This document shows, one piece after another, positions 30,147 through 39,711 of a stretch of 64,000 nt of DNA; positions within the stretch are counted from its first letter, which is position 1; every line of letters starts with the position of its first letter. Under the pieces are notes generated by a model. It was not told where the DNA came from, did not search any database, and saw nothing but the letters and a program-made list of their open reading frames with translations. Position numbers and translations under genes: made by a program. This stretch comes from an uncultured Oscillospiraceae bacterium. GTDB taxonomy: Bacteria > Bacillota > Clostridia > Oscillospirales > Ruminococcaceae. The stretch covers positions 186,001-250,000 of the forward strand of contig CAJFOX010000011.1 in assembly GCA_904397845.1 (NCBI GenBank). Reading direction: 5' to 3'.

Positions 30147-30929
30147 TCAGTCTATCCTGCCGTATTTTCGAAAACGCTCATACCGGGCAGCCAACAGCTC
30201 CTCTAAATCGATCTGAGCCTTTTCCTCCAGCGTTTTCCAAAGCAATTCCTCCAAATAGGTATAGACCTCTGAAAAGCTCAGCCCTTCTTCCGGAATGATC
30301 CGTTCAATCACCTGCATCTGCTTCATGTCCTCAGCTGTCAGTTTCAGGCATTCGGCCGCCTCCTTATTTTTTTTGGCATCTTTCCATAGGATACTGGCGC
30401 ACCCTTCCGGAGAAATAACAGAGTAAAAAGCGTTTTCCAGCATCCAAACCTCGTCGCCCACTGCCAGCGCCAATGCGCCGCCGCTGCCACCCTCGCCGAT
30501 GAGTACAGCAATCACTGGCACGCGGAGCCCCATCATTTCTATCAGATTTTCCGCAATGGCCTGGCCTTGTCCCCTTTCTTCTGCGCCGATACCACAAAAA
30601 GCGCCTGAAGTGTCCACAAAGCAGATGACCGGGCGGTGGAATTTTTCCGCCTGCTTCATCAACCGCAAAGCCTTTCGATACCCTTCCGGATTGGGAGAGC
30701 CAAAATTGCGATACACTTTTTCTTTGGTATTCCCGCCCTTTTCCATGGCAATGACGGTCACAGGTTTGTTCCGCAAACGGGCAATCCCTCCAACGATAGC
30801 AGAGTCCTCTGCAAAACGCCGGTCGCCATGCAATTCAATAAAGTCGGTAAAAATCCCCTTGATAAATCCAATTCCCGACGGGCGGCCTTTAGCCCTGGCC
30901 GCCTGCACCTTTTCATACGCCGTCTTCAT
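30147..30929 (-). CDS. accA: Acetyl-CoA carboxylase carboxyltransferase alpha subunit
   Basis: [60 protein letters not shown]. Confidence 0.97.
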   Translation of the reverse strand: MKTAYEKVQAARAKGRPSGIGFIKGIFTDFIELHGDRRFAEDSAIVGGIARLRNKPVTVIAMEKGGNTKEKVYRNFGSPNPEGYRKALRLMKQAEKFHRPVICFVDTSGAFCGIGAEERGQGQAIAENLIEMMGLRVPVIAVLIGEGGSGGALALAVGDEVWMLENAFYSVISPEGCASILWKDAKKNKEAAECLKLTAEDMKQMQVIERIIPEEGLSFSEVYTYLEELLWKTLEEKAQIDLEELLAARYERFRKYGRID

Positions 30930-30933
30930 CCGC

Positions 30934-31791
30934 TCATCCCCTTTCGTGCAGCATAAGCAGCCGGGTCACCAGCTTCTTTTGACTGGCACGGGGCGCGATG
31001 CGGTCTACAAATCCTCGCTGCACCAAAAATTCCGACCGCTGAAAACCGTCGGGCAGTTTTTTTCGGATCGTCTGCTCGATTACCCGAGGGCCTGCAAAGC
31101 CAATAAGTGCGCCGGGCTCAGCCAAAATAATATCCCCTTCCATGGCAAAACTGGCGGTGACGCCGCCGGTTGTGGGGTCGGTTAAAACAGTGATATACAA
31201 ATTGCCCGCATCGCTATGGCGTTTGACCGCACCCGAAGTCTTGGCCATCTGCATCAAAGACAGAATCCCTTCCTGCATCCGGGCGCCGCCGGAAACAGTG
31301 TAACCCACCACCGGCAGGGAATGGGCGGTAGCGTACTCAAACAGACGGGTGATCTTCTCCCCTACGACCGTTCCCATGCTCCCCATCATGAAAGAAGGTT
31401 CCATCACAAACAATGCGCAGTTCTCTCCGCCAATAGAGGCCGTCCCACAGATAACAGCCTCCTTTTCCCCAGAAGCCAGCCTCGCATGCCGGAGCTTTTT
31501 ATCGTAACCAGGGAAATGGATCACATCCCTGGCGCGTAAATCCGCATCCATCTCGCAAAAGCTGCCGGAATCGGCGATAAAGTCAATTCGCTGCCGGGCA
31601 TTCATCCGAAAATGATAGCCGCAGCTGCAAACCAGATGGTTATCCCACAGCTCGCTCGATGGCACCGACTTTTTACAGGCCGGGCAGACCTCGCCAGGCT
31701 CCGTGTGAATCTCCGCTGCAGCGCTGGCCGGCGTGCGGCCGCCTTTTTCCAATTCGTTTCTCGGTTTTTTAAAAAATCCCTGAAGCTGCAT
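30934..31791 (-). CDS. accD: Acetyl-CoA carboxylase carboxyltransferase beta subunit
   Basis: Zinc-ribbon [68 protein letters not shown]. Confidence 0.97.
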   Translation of the reverse strand: MQLQGFFKKPRNELEKGGRTPASAAAEIHTEPGEVCPACKKSVPSSELWDNHLVCSCGYHFRMNARQRIDFIADSGSFCEMDADLRARDVIHFPGYDKKLRHARLASGEKEAVICGTASIGGENCALFVMEPSFMMGSMGTVVGEKITRLFEYATAHSLPVVGYTVSGGARMQEGILSLMQMAKTSGAVKRHSDAGNLYITVLTDPTTGGVTASFAMEGDIILAEPGALIGFAGPRVIEQTIRKKLPDGFQRSEFLVQRGFVDRIAPRASQKKLVTRLLMLHERG

Positions 31792-31796
31792 GAAAG

Positions 31797-33110
31797 CTAT
31801 TCACCCCTCTTCGCCATAAAATCGGTATGGTAGTCCCCTGCCAGGAAAGCCGGGTCGCTGATAATCTCCAGCTGTTCATCCAGATTGTTGGGAACGCCCT
31901 CTATTACCAGCTCGCATAAGGCGGAATTCATTTTTCGTATGGCCTCTTCCCGTGTTTTCGCATAGACGATCAGCTTGCCCATCATAGAATCATAATATGG
32001 CAGCATTTCATAGCCCTGGTACAAAAAAGTATCAAACCGAACCCAAGGGCCGCCAGGAACATGTAAAAACGTGACTTTTCCACCGCTTTTCGCATTGATG
32101 CGGCATTCGATGGCCGCACCAGTGATTTTAACATCTTCTTGTCGGAAATTCAACAGCACTCCACAGGCGATACGGATCTGCCATTTGACAATATCCACGC
32201 CCGATACATACTCGCTAACCGGATGCTCCACCTGTAAGCGGGTATTCATTTCCATAAAGTAAAAATGGTTTTCGTCATCCAGCAAAAATTCCACTGTCCC
32301 CGCATTGGTGTAACCTGCGGCTTTGGCAGCTTTCGATGCCGCCTCGCACATTTTCTCCCGCAATTCCGGCGAGATCGCGGGGGAGGGCGCTTCTTCCAAA
32401 AGCTTTTGGTTCCGCTTTTGGATGGAGCACTCCCGTTCCCCCAGGCAGACTACATTGCCCCCCTCATCGGCCAGCAGCTGCACTTCAATATGCTTTACCG
32501 GGGACAGATATTTTTCCATATATACGCCGCTGTCGCCAAAGGCGCTCTTTGCCTCCTCTGAAGCGGTCAAAAATGCTTTTTCCATCTCATCAGGCCCTTT
32601 TACCAGACGGATGCCTTTTCCGCCGCCGCCCGCCCGGGCCTTGATCAGAACCGGATAACCGATCATCCCGGCGGCTTCTGCCGCCTGTTCGGGAGATGTC
32701 AGAAGGTCTGTACCGGGGACGGTTGGAACGCCGGCTTCTTTCATCATACGGCGCGCCGCGTCTTTGTCCCCCATCCGGGAAATGACATCTGCGCCGGGTC
32801 CGATGAACACCAGCCCATTTTTCTCACACAGGCGGGCAAAATCCGCATTTTCCGCCAAAAATCCATATCCAGGGTGGATCGCCTGAGCCCCGGTCAAAAG
32901 CGCCGCCGTAATAATATCCTTCTGACGCAGATAGCTCTCGCTGGGCAAAGCCTTGCCGATACAGACGCTTTCATCCGCCAGGGATACATGCAGCGATTCC
33001 TTGTCAGCTTGGGAATGTACCGCTACCGTGGCAATACCCATTTCTTTACAGGCGCGGATAATGCGAACCGCGATTTCTCCTCGGTTTGCAATTAAGATTT
33101 TCGAAAACAA
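31797..33110 (-). CDS. accC: Biotin carboxylase
   Basis: MFSKILIANRGEIAVRIIRACKEMG, ATP-grasp GGGGKGIRLV, EMNTRLQVEHPVSE. Confidence 0.98.
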   Translation of the reverse strand: MFSKILIANRGEIAVRIIRACKEMGIATVAVHSQADKESLHVSLADESVCIGKALPSESYLRQKDIITAALLTGAQAIHPGYGFLAENADFARLCEKNGLVFIGPGADVISRMGDKDAARRMMKEAGVPTVPGTDLLTSPEQAAEAAGMIGYPVLIKARAGGGGKGIRLVKGPDEMEKAFLTASEEAKSAFGDSGVYMEKYLSPVKHIEVQLLADEGGNVVCLGERECSIQKRNQKLLEEAPSPAISPELREKMCEAASKAAKAAGYTNAGTVEFLLDDENHFYFMEMNTRLQVEHPVSEYVSGVDIVKWQIRIACGVLLNFRQEDVKITGAAIECRINAKSGGKVTFLHVPGGPWVRFDTFLYQGYEMLPYYDSMMGKLIVYAKTREEAIRKMNSALCELVIEGVPNNLDEQLEIISDPAFLAGDYHTDFMAKRGE

Positions 33111-33114
33111 TGGC

Positions 33115-33531
33115 TCACTTCCTCATAACAGCAAAAGAAAAGTCCCCGCTGACGGCTAATTTTCCGTTCACATAACCTTTCCCACTGGCAAAATAAAACG
33201 GGCCTTTCGATTTGGTGATGACGCACTCGGTTTCCAGTGTATCGCCGGGGCGAACCGGATTTTTAAATTTCACTTTATCCAGGCTGGTAAAGTAGGGGGT
33301 AGCCCCTTCCGGCAAAGATTCAGCCAGCAACACACAAGTGGCCTGCGCCATCATTTCGCACAGGATTACTCCCGGCACCACCGGGTTCCCCGGGAAATGT
33401 CCCTGCAAAAACCACTCATCCCCTCGCACAGCATACTTTCCATGGGCCACGCCGTCAACGACCTGGGCCTGCTCCACCAAAAGCATGTTGTCCCGATGGG
33501 GCAGAATCTTCATAATTTCTTCTTTGTTCAT
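33115..33531 (-). CDS. fabZ: 3-hydroxyacyl-ACP dehydratase FabZ
   Basis: ILPHRDNMLLVEQ, GHFPGNPVVPGVILCEMMAQ. Confidence 0.97.
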   Translation of the reverse strand: MNKEEIMKILPHRDNMLLVEQAQVVDGVAHGKYAVRGDEWFLQGHFPGNPVVPGVILCEMMAQATCVLLAESLPEGATPYFTSLDKVKFKNPVRPGDTLETECVITKSKGPFYFASGKGYVNGKLAVSGDFSFAVMRK

Positions 33532-33986
33532 TCCTCTTCCCTCACTAAAAACAGGCGTTGGCCCACTTCCACCAGCTGGCCGTTCCCCGCGTAAATCTGC
33601 AGGATCTGCCCATCGCAGTCAGCGGTGATCTCGTTCATGTTTTTCATCGCCTCAATGATACAAAGCACATCGCCTTTTTTCACATGGCTGCCGGTTTTCA
33701 CAAAGGGTTCTTCACCGGGCGATGGGGAAGCGTAATACATTCCAACCATAGGGCTTTCAATCACCATCCCGTCCTGCGGCGCCTCTTCGTAACGCGGTTC
33801 GACCGATGCCATCACAGGGGCGGTTGCCGGTATGGCCGGCGCGGATCCGGCCGATGCAAAGGACGGCGCAGCAACCGGCGCTTCCCGCTCCATCCGGATG
33901 GTTTTGCCCTCCTCCACGATTTCCACCCGTGTCAGGCTATTTTCTTTCATCATCTCCGCCAAAGAGCGGATTGCTTTCATATCCAT
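33528..33986 (-). CDS. accB: Biotin carboxyl carrier protein
   Basis: VLCIIEAMKNMNEI biotinylation motif (AMKN form); start at MDMKAIRSL. Confidence 0.95.
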   Translation of the reverse strand: MDMKAIRSLAEMMKENSLTRVEIVEEGKTIRMEREAPVAAPSFASAGSAPAIPATAPVMASVEPRYEEAPQDGMVIESPMVGMYYASPSPGEEPFVKTGSHVKKGDVLCIIEAMKNMNEITADCDGQILQIYAGNGQLVEVGQRLFLVREEE

Positions 33987-33990
33987 TCCG

Positions 33991-35220
33991 CTATTCCTCC
34001 ATCCGTTTGAACGCAACACAGGCGTTATGTCCGCCAAATCCCAAGGAAGTGGACAGTGCTGTCTGCACCTGCACCTTTCTGGCCTGATTCGGCACATAGT
34101 CCAAATCGCACTCTGGATCCGGCTCGTGCAAATTGATAGTAGGCGGAACGATGCCGTCATGCAGCGCCAATACGGATACAATCGCTTCTACCGCGCCCGC
34201 CGCGCCCAGCATATGTCCGGTCATGGACTTGGTAGAGCTGACCAGAGTTTCCGCTGTCTTTTCCCCCAGCGCAGTCTTAATGGCCTGGGTCTCCGTTTTA
34301 TCATTCAGCGGCGTTCCCGTACCGTGGGCATTGATATAGATTGGCCCCTCGGCCCCGCCAGATTCTTGCAGCGCCAACAGGATAGCCCGGGCTGCGCCTT
34401 CTCCGCCGGGGGCAGGTGCCGTCATGTGATATGCATCGCAGGTACAGCCGTAACCGGTCACCTCAGCATAGATCTGTGCGCCGCGCTTTTTGGCATGTTC
34501 GAATTCCTCCAAAATAAGCGCGCCCGCTCCCTCGCCCATGACGAAGCCGCTGCGGCGCTTATCAAAGGGCAGCGACGCCTCATCCGGATTTTCCGACAGG
34601 GAAAGCGCCATGCAGTTGGTAAAGCCCGCAACCCCAATGGGGGTGATGGCCGCTTCTGCACCGCCTGCCAAAATAGCATCCGCATATCCTTCACGAATGG
34701 CGTGGAAAGCTTCCCCCACCTCGTTCGTACTGGTTGCGCAGGCGGTGGTCACCGGCAGGCAGGGTCCCTTTGCCTCAAACCGGATTGCTATATTGCCTGC
34801 TGCCATATTGGCGATCATCATGGGAATAAAAAAGGGAGAAACCCGCTTTGGCCCCTTTTCCAGCAACTTTTGCAGTTCGGCCGACATTGTGATCAACCCG
34901 CCAATGCCGGATCCAAAATATACCCCGAACCGCTCTGGAGCCACCTTTCCAAAAATGCCGCTGTCCTCTACTGCCTGGCAGGCTGCGGCCATGGCATACT
35001 GGCAGAACAGATCGCTTTTGCGTATCTCGCCCTTTTCCATATATTGAAGCGGGTCAAAATCCTTGACCTGGGCCGCTACTTTTGCTTTGTATTCACCAGC
35101 GTCAAACCGGCTCAAAGGGCCAATCCCGTTTTTGCCGGCCAGCAGGTTTTCCCAAAAGGCAGGGATATCATTCCCCACTGGCGTTACCGCTCCTAAGCCG
35201 GTTACTACTACGCGTCTCAT
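33991..35220 (-). CDS. fabF: Beta-ketoacyl-ACP synthase II
   Basis: MRRVVVTGLGAVTPVGND, TTACATSTNEVGEA, NAHGTGTPLND, STKSMTGHMLGAAGAVE. Confidence 0.98.
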   Translation of the reverse strand: MRRVVVTGLGAVTPVGNDIPAFWENLLAGKNGIGPLSRFDAGEYKAKVAAQVKDFDPLQYMEKGEIRKSDLFCQYAMAAACQAVEDSGIFGKVAPERFGVYFGSGIGGLITMSAELQKLLEKGPKRVSPFFIPMMIANMAAGNIAIRFEAKGPCLPVTTACATSTNEVGEAFHAIREGYADAILAGGAEAAITPIGVAGFTNCMALSLSENPDEASLPFDKRRSGFVMGEGAGALILEEFEHAKKRGAQIYAEVTGYGCTCDAYHMTAPAPGGEGAARAILLALQESGGAEGPIYINAHGTGTPLNDKTETQAIKTALGEKTAETLVSSTKSMTGHMLGAAGAVEAIVSVLALHDGIVPPTINLHEPDPECDLDYVPNQARKVQVQTALSTSLGFGGHNACVAFKRMEE

Positions 35221-35234
35221 GCTATATCCTCCCT

Positions 35235-35975
35235 TTACATGGCCAGACCGCCATCGACCCGAATCACCTCGCCGGTGATATAATCAGCGCCGCTTCCGGC
35301 CAAAAACACCGCCAGATTCGCTACATCCTCCGGCCGTCCCATCCTTTTTAAAGGGATCATGCCAACCAGCTGGTTATCATCCTTGTCGATTTTTGCCGTC
35401 ATATCCGTATCAATAAAGCCGGGGGCGATGGCGTTACAGCAAATCCCGCGGCCGGCCAATTCCCGGGCCACCGATTTGGTCAAGCCGATCAGCCCCGCTT
35501 TGGAAGCGGAATAATTGGCCTGGCCCCCATTTCCCATCAGTCCGGACACGGACGAAATGTTAATGATCTTGCCCGCGCGTTTTTTTACAAAAATCGGGTA
35601 GCAATGCTTGATCAAATGAAACGCGCCTTTTAGATTGGTGTCCAGCACCGCATCAAAGTCCGCTTCTTTCATGGTGTAAACCAATCCGTCCCGCGTGATG
35701 CCTGCATTGTTCACCAGGATGTCCACACCACCCAGATCTTTCTGCACAGCCTGAACGGTTTCTTTTACCTGGTCAAAATCTGCCACATCGCATTGATATG
35801 CCCGGGCCTGTACGCCATATTCCGCCGCCTGTGCACAGACATGCTGCGCCGCCTGCTGGCTACCCGCATAAATCACCGCCACATTGGCGCCTTCTCTTGC
35901 AAAAGCCAAAGCGATCGCCCGGCCAATTCCGCGGCTGGCGCCGGTAATCAGCCCCGTTTTCCCCTGCAGCGTCAT
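35235..35975 (-). CDS. fabG: 3-oxoacyl-ACP reductase
   Basis: GLITGASRGIGRAIALAFA, NNAGITRDGL, YSASKAG. Confidence 0.97.
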   Translation of the reverse strand: MTLQGKTGLITGASRGIGRAIALAFAREGANVAVIYAGSQQAAQHVCAQAAEYGVQARAYQCDVADFDQVKETVQAVQKDLGGVDILVNNAGITRDGLVYTMKEADFDAVLDTNLKGAFHLIKHCYPIFVKKRAGKIINISSVSGLMGNGGQANYSASKAGLIGLTKSVARELAGRGICCNAIAPGFIDTDMTAKIDKDDNQLVGMIPLKRMGRPEDVANLAVFLAGSGADYITGEVIRVDGGLAM

Positions 35976-36892
35976 CCTTTCAACACCGCCTTTACTGTTG
36001 TTTTCAAAGTTTCTTCGTCTTCTACATGATAAATCCCAGTTCCCGGCAACGTCTTGGCTGCAAGGCCGCTGAGCGTTTTGCCGGGCCCTACCTCGATGAA
36101 AGTATCAAATCCGTCCGCTGCCATGTTCCGCAGCGTTTGCTCCCAGTGGACAGGATGATTCATTTGCTGCGCCAAAAGGGACTTTGCGGCGCCGTCGGCA
36201 TACGGCTTCGCCGTCAGATTGGCATAAACAGGAATTTTTCCGGATCGAAAATCGATTTCTGCCAGTTCTTTCGCAAAAGCCTCTGCCGCACCGTCCATAA
36301 ACGGCGAATGGAAGCCTCCGCTGACCGCCAACGGAACCATACGGCCCCCAGCTTCTTTCACCAGCGGCCTCAGCGCCTCGATTTCATGCCGGAGCCCCGA
36401 CACCACCAGCTGCCCAGGGCAGTTGTAGTTGACCGGATACAGATGTTCAAACCGGCGACACAGCGCTTCCACCGGCTCATTATCGAGCTTGAGCACCGCC
36501 GCCATGGCGCTGTCTACCTGTTTGGCCGACTCATCCATCAGCGCGGCCCGCCGGCAGACCAACGAAAACGCGGATTCACGATCCAATATTCCCGCAAAGG
36601 CCAAAGCAGCCATTTCCCCAAGGGAAAAGCCCGCTGCACCGTCGGCCTGAACGCCCGCCTCTTCCAGGGCCAGCGCCGCTGCCAGATCTACACAGAACAG
36701 GCAGGGCTGCGTGTTTTTGGTTTCGGTCAGCTCCTCTTGAGAGCCGGAAAAGCATTGGGCCGACGTACCCGGACGGATTTTATCGGCCAAAGCAAATAGC
36801 ATCGCTGCCGCGGGGGATAATTTTGCCAGCTCCCGCCCCATTCCGCTGTATTGGGCTCCCTGCCCGGAAAAAAGAAACGCTATCTTACCCAT
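35972..36892 (-). CDS. fabD: Malonyl-CoA:ACP transacylase
   Basis: IAFLFSGQGAQYSGMGREL, AAGFSLGEMAAL active-site Ser. Confidence 0.97.
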   Translation of the reverse strand: MGKIAFLFSGQGAQYSGMGRELAKLSPAAAMLFALADKIRPGTSAQCFSGSQEELTETKNTQPCLFCVDLAAALALEEAGVQADGAAGFSLGEMAALAFAGILDRESAFSLVCRRAALMDESAKQVDSAMAAVLKLDNEPVEALCRRFEHLYPVNYNCPGQLVVSGLRHEIEALRPLVKEAGGRMVPLAVSGGFHSPFMDGAAEAFAKELAEIDFRSGKIPVYANLTAKPYADGAAKSLLAQQMNHPVHWEQTLRNMAADGFDTFIEVGPGKTLSGLAAKTLPGTGIYHVEDEETLKTTVKAVLKG

Positions 36893-37827
36893 TTTGTCGC
36901 TCCGTTCAAAACTTCTTCCGCTTCGGTAAAGATCTCCCGGATGATCTCCGCTGCCGGCTGTTCCTTCTTCACCATAGCGGCTATCTGCCCTGCGAGAAAG
37001 CAGCCGTGCTGTTCGTCGCCTTCTACCGCAGCTTTCCGCAGCGCGCCTGCACCGAAAGCTTCCAGTTCTTCGTCGGATACACTGCCATCATACTCTTTGC
37101 GGAAGTATTCTCGGGAATAAGGCGTTTTCAGGCAACGCACCGGATGCCCCAGCCGTTTTCCAGTAGCAATCGTGTCGATATCCTTCGCCTTCAGGATCTT
37201 GTTTTTATAGGTCTGATGTACGCCGCATTCTTCAGCGACCAGAAAGCGGGTCCCTAATTGAACGCCTACCGCTCCCAACATAAAGGCGGCCGCCACACCG
37301 CGCCCGTCGGCAATGCCGCCGGCGCCGATGACCGGCAGCGGCGTTGCATCGCATACCTGCGGTAACAGCGCCATGGTGGTCAGATCTCCCACATGTCCGC
37401 CAGATTCACCGCCCTCCGCGATAACCGCACAGGCTCCCTGACGCGTCACCAGCTTGGCCATGGCCACCGACGCCACTACCGGGATCACGCGGATACCGGA
37501 TTCCTGCCACAGCTTCATATATTTGCCGGGATTCCCGGCGCCGGTCGTAATCACCGGTACCTTTTCTTCCGCCAGCAGCTTTGCCACTTCCTCCACATGA
37601 GGGCTCATGAGCATGACATTGACGCCGAAAGGCTTATTTGTCAGATTGCGGCAAATATCAATCTCTTTTTTCAAATAATCGGGGCCGGCGTTCATGGCGG
37701 AGATGATCCCCAGCCCGCCGCCCTCCGACACAGCGGCAGCCAGACGGCCGTCGGCAATCCAGGCCATGCCGCCCTGGAAAATCGGGTATTGGATTCCCAG
37801 CATGTCACAAATTGGTGTTTTGATCAT
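36880..37827 (-). CDS. fabK: Enoyl-ACP reductase II (FMN-dependent)
   Basis: MLGIQYPIFQGGMAWIADGRLAAAVSEGGGLGIISA, AEGGESGGHVGDLTTMALLPQV. Confidence 0.95.
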   Translation of the reverse strand: MIKTPICDMLGIQYPIFQGGMAWIADGRLAAAVSEGGGLGIISAMNAGPDYLKKEIDICRNLTNKPFGVNVMLMSPHVEEVAKLLAEEKVPVITTGAGNPGKYMKLWQESGIRVIPVVASVAMAKLVTRQGACAVIAEGGESGGHVGDLTTMALLPQVCDATPLPVIGAGGIADGRGVAAAFMLGAVGVQLGTRFLVAEECGVHQTYKNKILKAKDIDTIATGKRLGHPVRCLKTPYSREYFRKEYDGSVSDEELEAFGAGALRKAAVEGDEQHGCFLAGQIAAMVKKEQPAAEIIREIFTEAEEVLNGATKWVR

Positions 37828-37830
37828 CTT

Positions 37831-38076
37831 TTATTCCTTCTCGTTCATTTTTTCTTCCACCAGTTTTACCATTTCTCCCACGGTGGAAATTTTTTCGTCC
37901 AGCTCCAGCTCGATGCCCAGCTCTTCTTCCAACTCCATGACCATATCCACAGTATCCAGTGAATCCACACCCAACTCCTCAAAGGTGGTATCCATTGTGA
38001 CCGAAGCGGGATCGCAGTCTACATGTTCCGCTAAAACAGCGGCTAATTTTTCAAAAATCATTCTGATTTCCTCCAA
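37831..38076 (-). CDS. acpP: Acyl carrier protein
   Basis: FEELGVDSLDTVDMVMELEEELGIEL with phosphopantetheine DSL serine. Confidence 0.97.
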   Translation of the reverse strand: MEEIRMIFEKLAAVLAEHVDCDPASVTMDTTFEELGVDSLDTVDMVMELEEELGIELELDEKISTVGEMVKLVEEKMNEKE

Positions 38077-38111
38077 AACTTAAAGATATATGGAAAACCG
38101 GATATCCGGTC

Positions 38112-39065
38112 CTACCACCGAAGAATGCATGCGGCGCTGGAAAGTCCGCCGCCAAACGCGCAAAGAGCCAGCAAATCACCGCGTTTCAGCCTGCCAGAGC
38201 GGTTGAGCTCATCCACCATCATTGGGATGCTGGCGGCCGAAGTGTTTCCATACCGGTCGATATTGACACAAAAACGTTCTGGCGGGATACGCAGCCGCTT
38301 TTTCGCCGCATCGATAATTCGGATATTTGCCTGATGAGGCACTACCCAATCAATATCTTCCTCTGAAAAGCCCGCCTGAGCGATCAGATTTTTCAAATCG
38401 TGGGTCATGGCGGTAACTGCAAAGCGGAAGGTCTCCTGTCCCTTCATATGAATATAGGGGGTTTCCTGCTTTCTTTTATTGAAAGGGGATTTCCCCTCAA
38501 AAACCGGTGTACGAATCGTTTCGTCATCCCCCTTTGAAGACAACTGGGAAGCAAGGTAATTTTCTCCCCTGCCAAGCACCATAGCGCCTGCTCCATCGCC
38601 AAATATCACACAGGTGCTGCGGTCATCCCAATCCAGCAGGCGGCTGATCCGCTCCGCGCCGATCACCAGCATCTTTTCCACCCGGCCCCGGGCGAAAAAG
38701 CCCGCCGCAGTATCCAGCAAGAACAAAAATCCTGAGCAGGCCGCATTGATATCCATCGCCGGGCAGGAGGCGCCCAGTCTCTTTTGTATCACACAGGACA
38801 TGGAAGGGGTGGCAAAATCCGAGCTGATAGTCGCACAGAGGATCATGTCCAGTTCCTCCGCCTTTACACCGCTTTGGTCCAGCGCGGCCAGCGCAGCCTG
38901 ATACGCCAAATCACAGGCCGATTCCTCCACACAGACATGGCGCTCCCGGATGCCGGTGCGCTCCCGAATCCACTCGTCCGAAGTCACTAAAAAGGAGGCC
39001 AGATCATCATTGGTCACAACTTTCGGCGGGACATAGCTTCCCGTTCCCAATACGCAAAAACTCAT
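38112..39065 (-). CDS. fabH: Beta-ketoacyl-ACP synthase III
   Basis: GTGSYVPPKVVTNDDLA, DINAACSGFLFLLDTA, VPHQANIRIIDAA, GNTSAASIPM. Confidence 0.98.
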   Translation of the reverse strand: MSFCVLGTGSYVPPKVVTNDDLASFLVTSDEWIRERTGIRERHVCVEESACDLAYQAALAALDQSGVKAEELDMILCATISSDFATPSMSCVIQKRLGASCPAMDINAACSGFLFLLDTAAGFFARGRVEKMLVIGAERISRLLDWDDRSTCVIFGDGAGAMVLGRGENYLASQLSSKGDDETIRTPVFEGKSPFNKRKQETPYIHMKGQETFRFAVTAMTHDLKNLIAQAGFSEEDIDWVVPHQANIRIIDAAKKRLRIPPERFCVNIDRYGNTSAASIPMMVDELNRSGRLKRGDLLALCAFGGGLSSAACILRW

Positions 39066-39526
39066 TTTTTCTCTCCCAGACTTTCTTTTAAAAATTCATT
39101 CAGCTTTCGAATTCCTTTAAAGAGACTGTCCTTTTCCGCATCGGTCAGATTCTCTGCAATCTTTGTAACCATATTATAATGATACAGCCGGTGAAAATGG
39201 TCGATTCGTTTCCCGCTCCGGGTTAAAGTGACGCGAACCGTCCTGCCATCCTCGTTGCCGGGCTGTTTTTCCAGATAGCCCCTTTTCTCCAATTTATTAA
39301 TTGCCACAGTAGCGGTCGGCCGGGTAATATTCATAGCGTCGGCAATTTCGCTGACAGTCCGTCCCTGTTCTCCTCCTTTTCCAACCGCTTCAATCAAATG
39401 CATTTCCTTGATGGAAAGGTGAATCCGACCGCTTTTTTTCAGCGCTTCCTCTTCCACCCGCAGGACATTATGGTAGGTATCCACCAGCACCTCGTTGAGA
39501 GCTATCGCAAAAGCATCCATCCCCAA
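39062..39526 (-). CDS. MarR-family regulator (FabT-like by context)
   Basis: MarR winged helix VSEIADAMNITRPTATVAINKLEKRGYLEKQPGNEDGRTVRVTLT; first gene of the fab operon. Confidence 0.88.
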   Translation of the reverse strand: MGMDAFAIALNEVLVDTYHNVLRVEEEALKKSGRIHLSIKEMHLIEAVGKGGEQGRTVSEIADAMNITRPTATVAINKLEKRGYLEKQPGNEDGRTVRVTLTRSGKRIDHFHRLYHYNMVTKIAENLTDAEKDSLFKGIRKLNEFLKESLGEKK

Positions 39527-39540
39527 TCCTCCAAGAAAAT

Positions 39541-39559
39541 TAGTTTGATAATCTAACTA
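39541..39559 (-). promoter_or_regulatory. FabT-like operator palindrome
   Basis: TAGTTTGATAATCTAACTA, palindromic except one base pair, just downstream of the -10. Confidence 0.7.
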
Positions 39560-39563
39560 TTTG

Positions 39564-39592
39564 ACTATACTGCTTTGCCTTTCTTTTGTCAA
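39564..39592 (-). promoter_or_regulatory. SigA-type promoter of the fab operon
   Basis: Minus strand TTGACA-N17-TATAGT. Confidence 0.75.
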
Positions 39593-39660
39593 TAGATATT
39601 GTATCGACCCACTGTGAATAAACTGTGAATAAGCCTTCGTAGTTTTCCGTATTTCCGCTC

Positions 39661-39692
39661 AAAAAAGAGACGGGGGGTACCGTCTCTTTTTT
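39661..39692 (-). terminator. Terminator of the MATE gene
   Basis: AAAAAAGAGACGG-N6-CCGTCTCTTTTTT. Confidence 0.85.
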
Positions 39693-39711
39693 GGGGAAAC
39701 ATAGATAACGA

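Noticed and set aside
33832-35196. 454-aa plus-strand ORF opposite fabF/accB
   Set aside because: Antisense shadow of the fab operon; composition and lack of recognised motifs indicate it is not coding.
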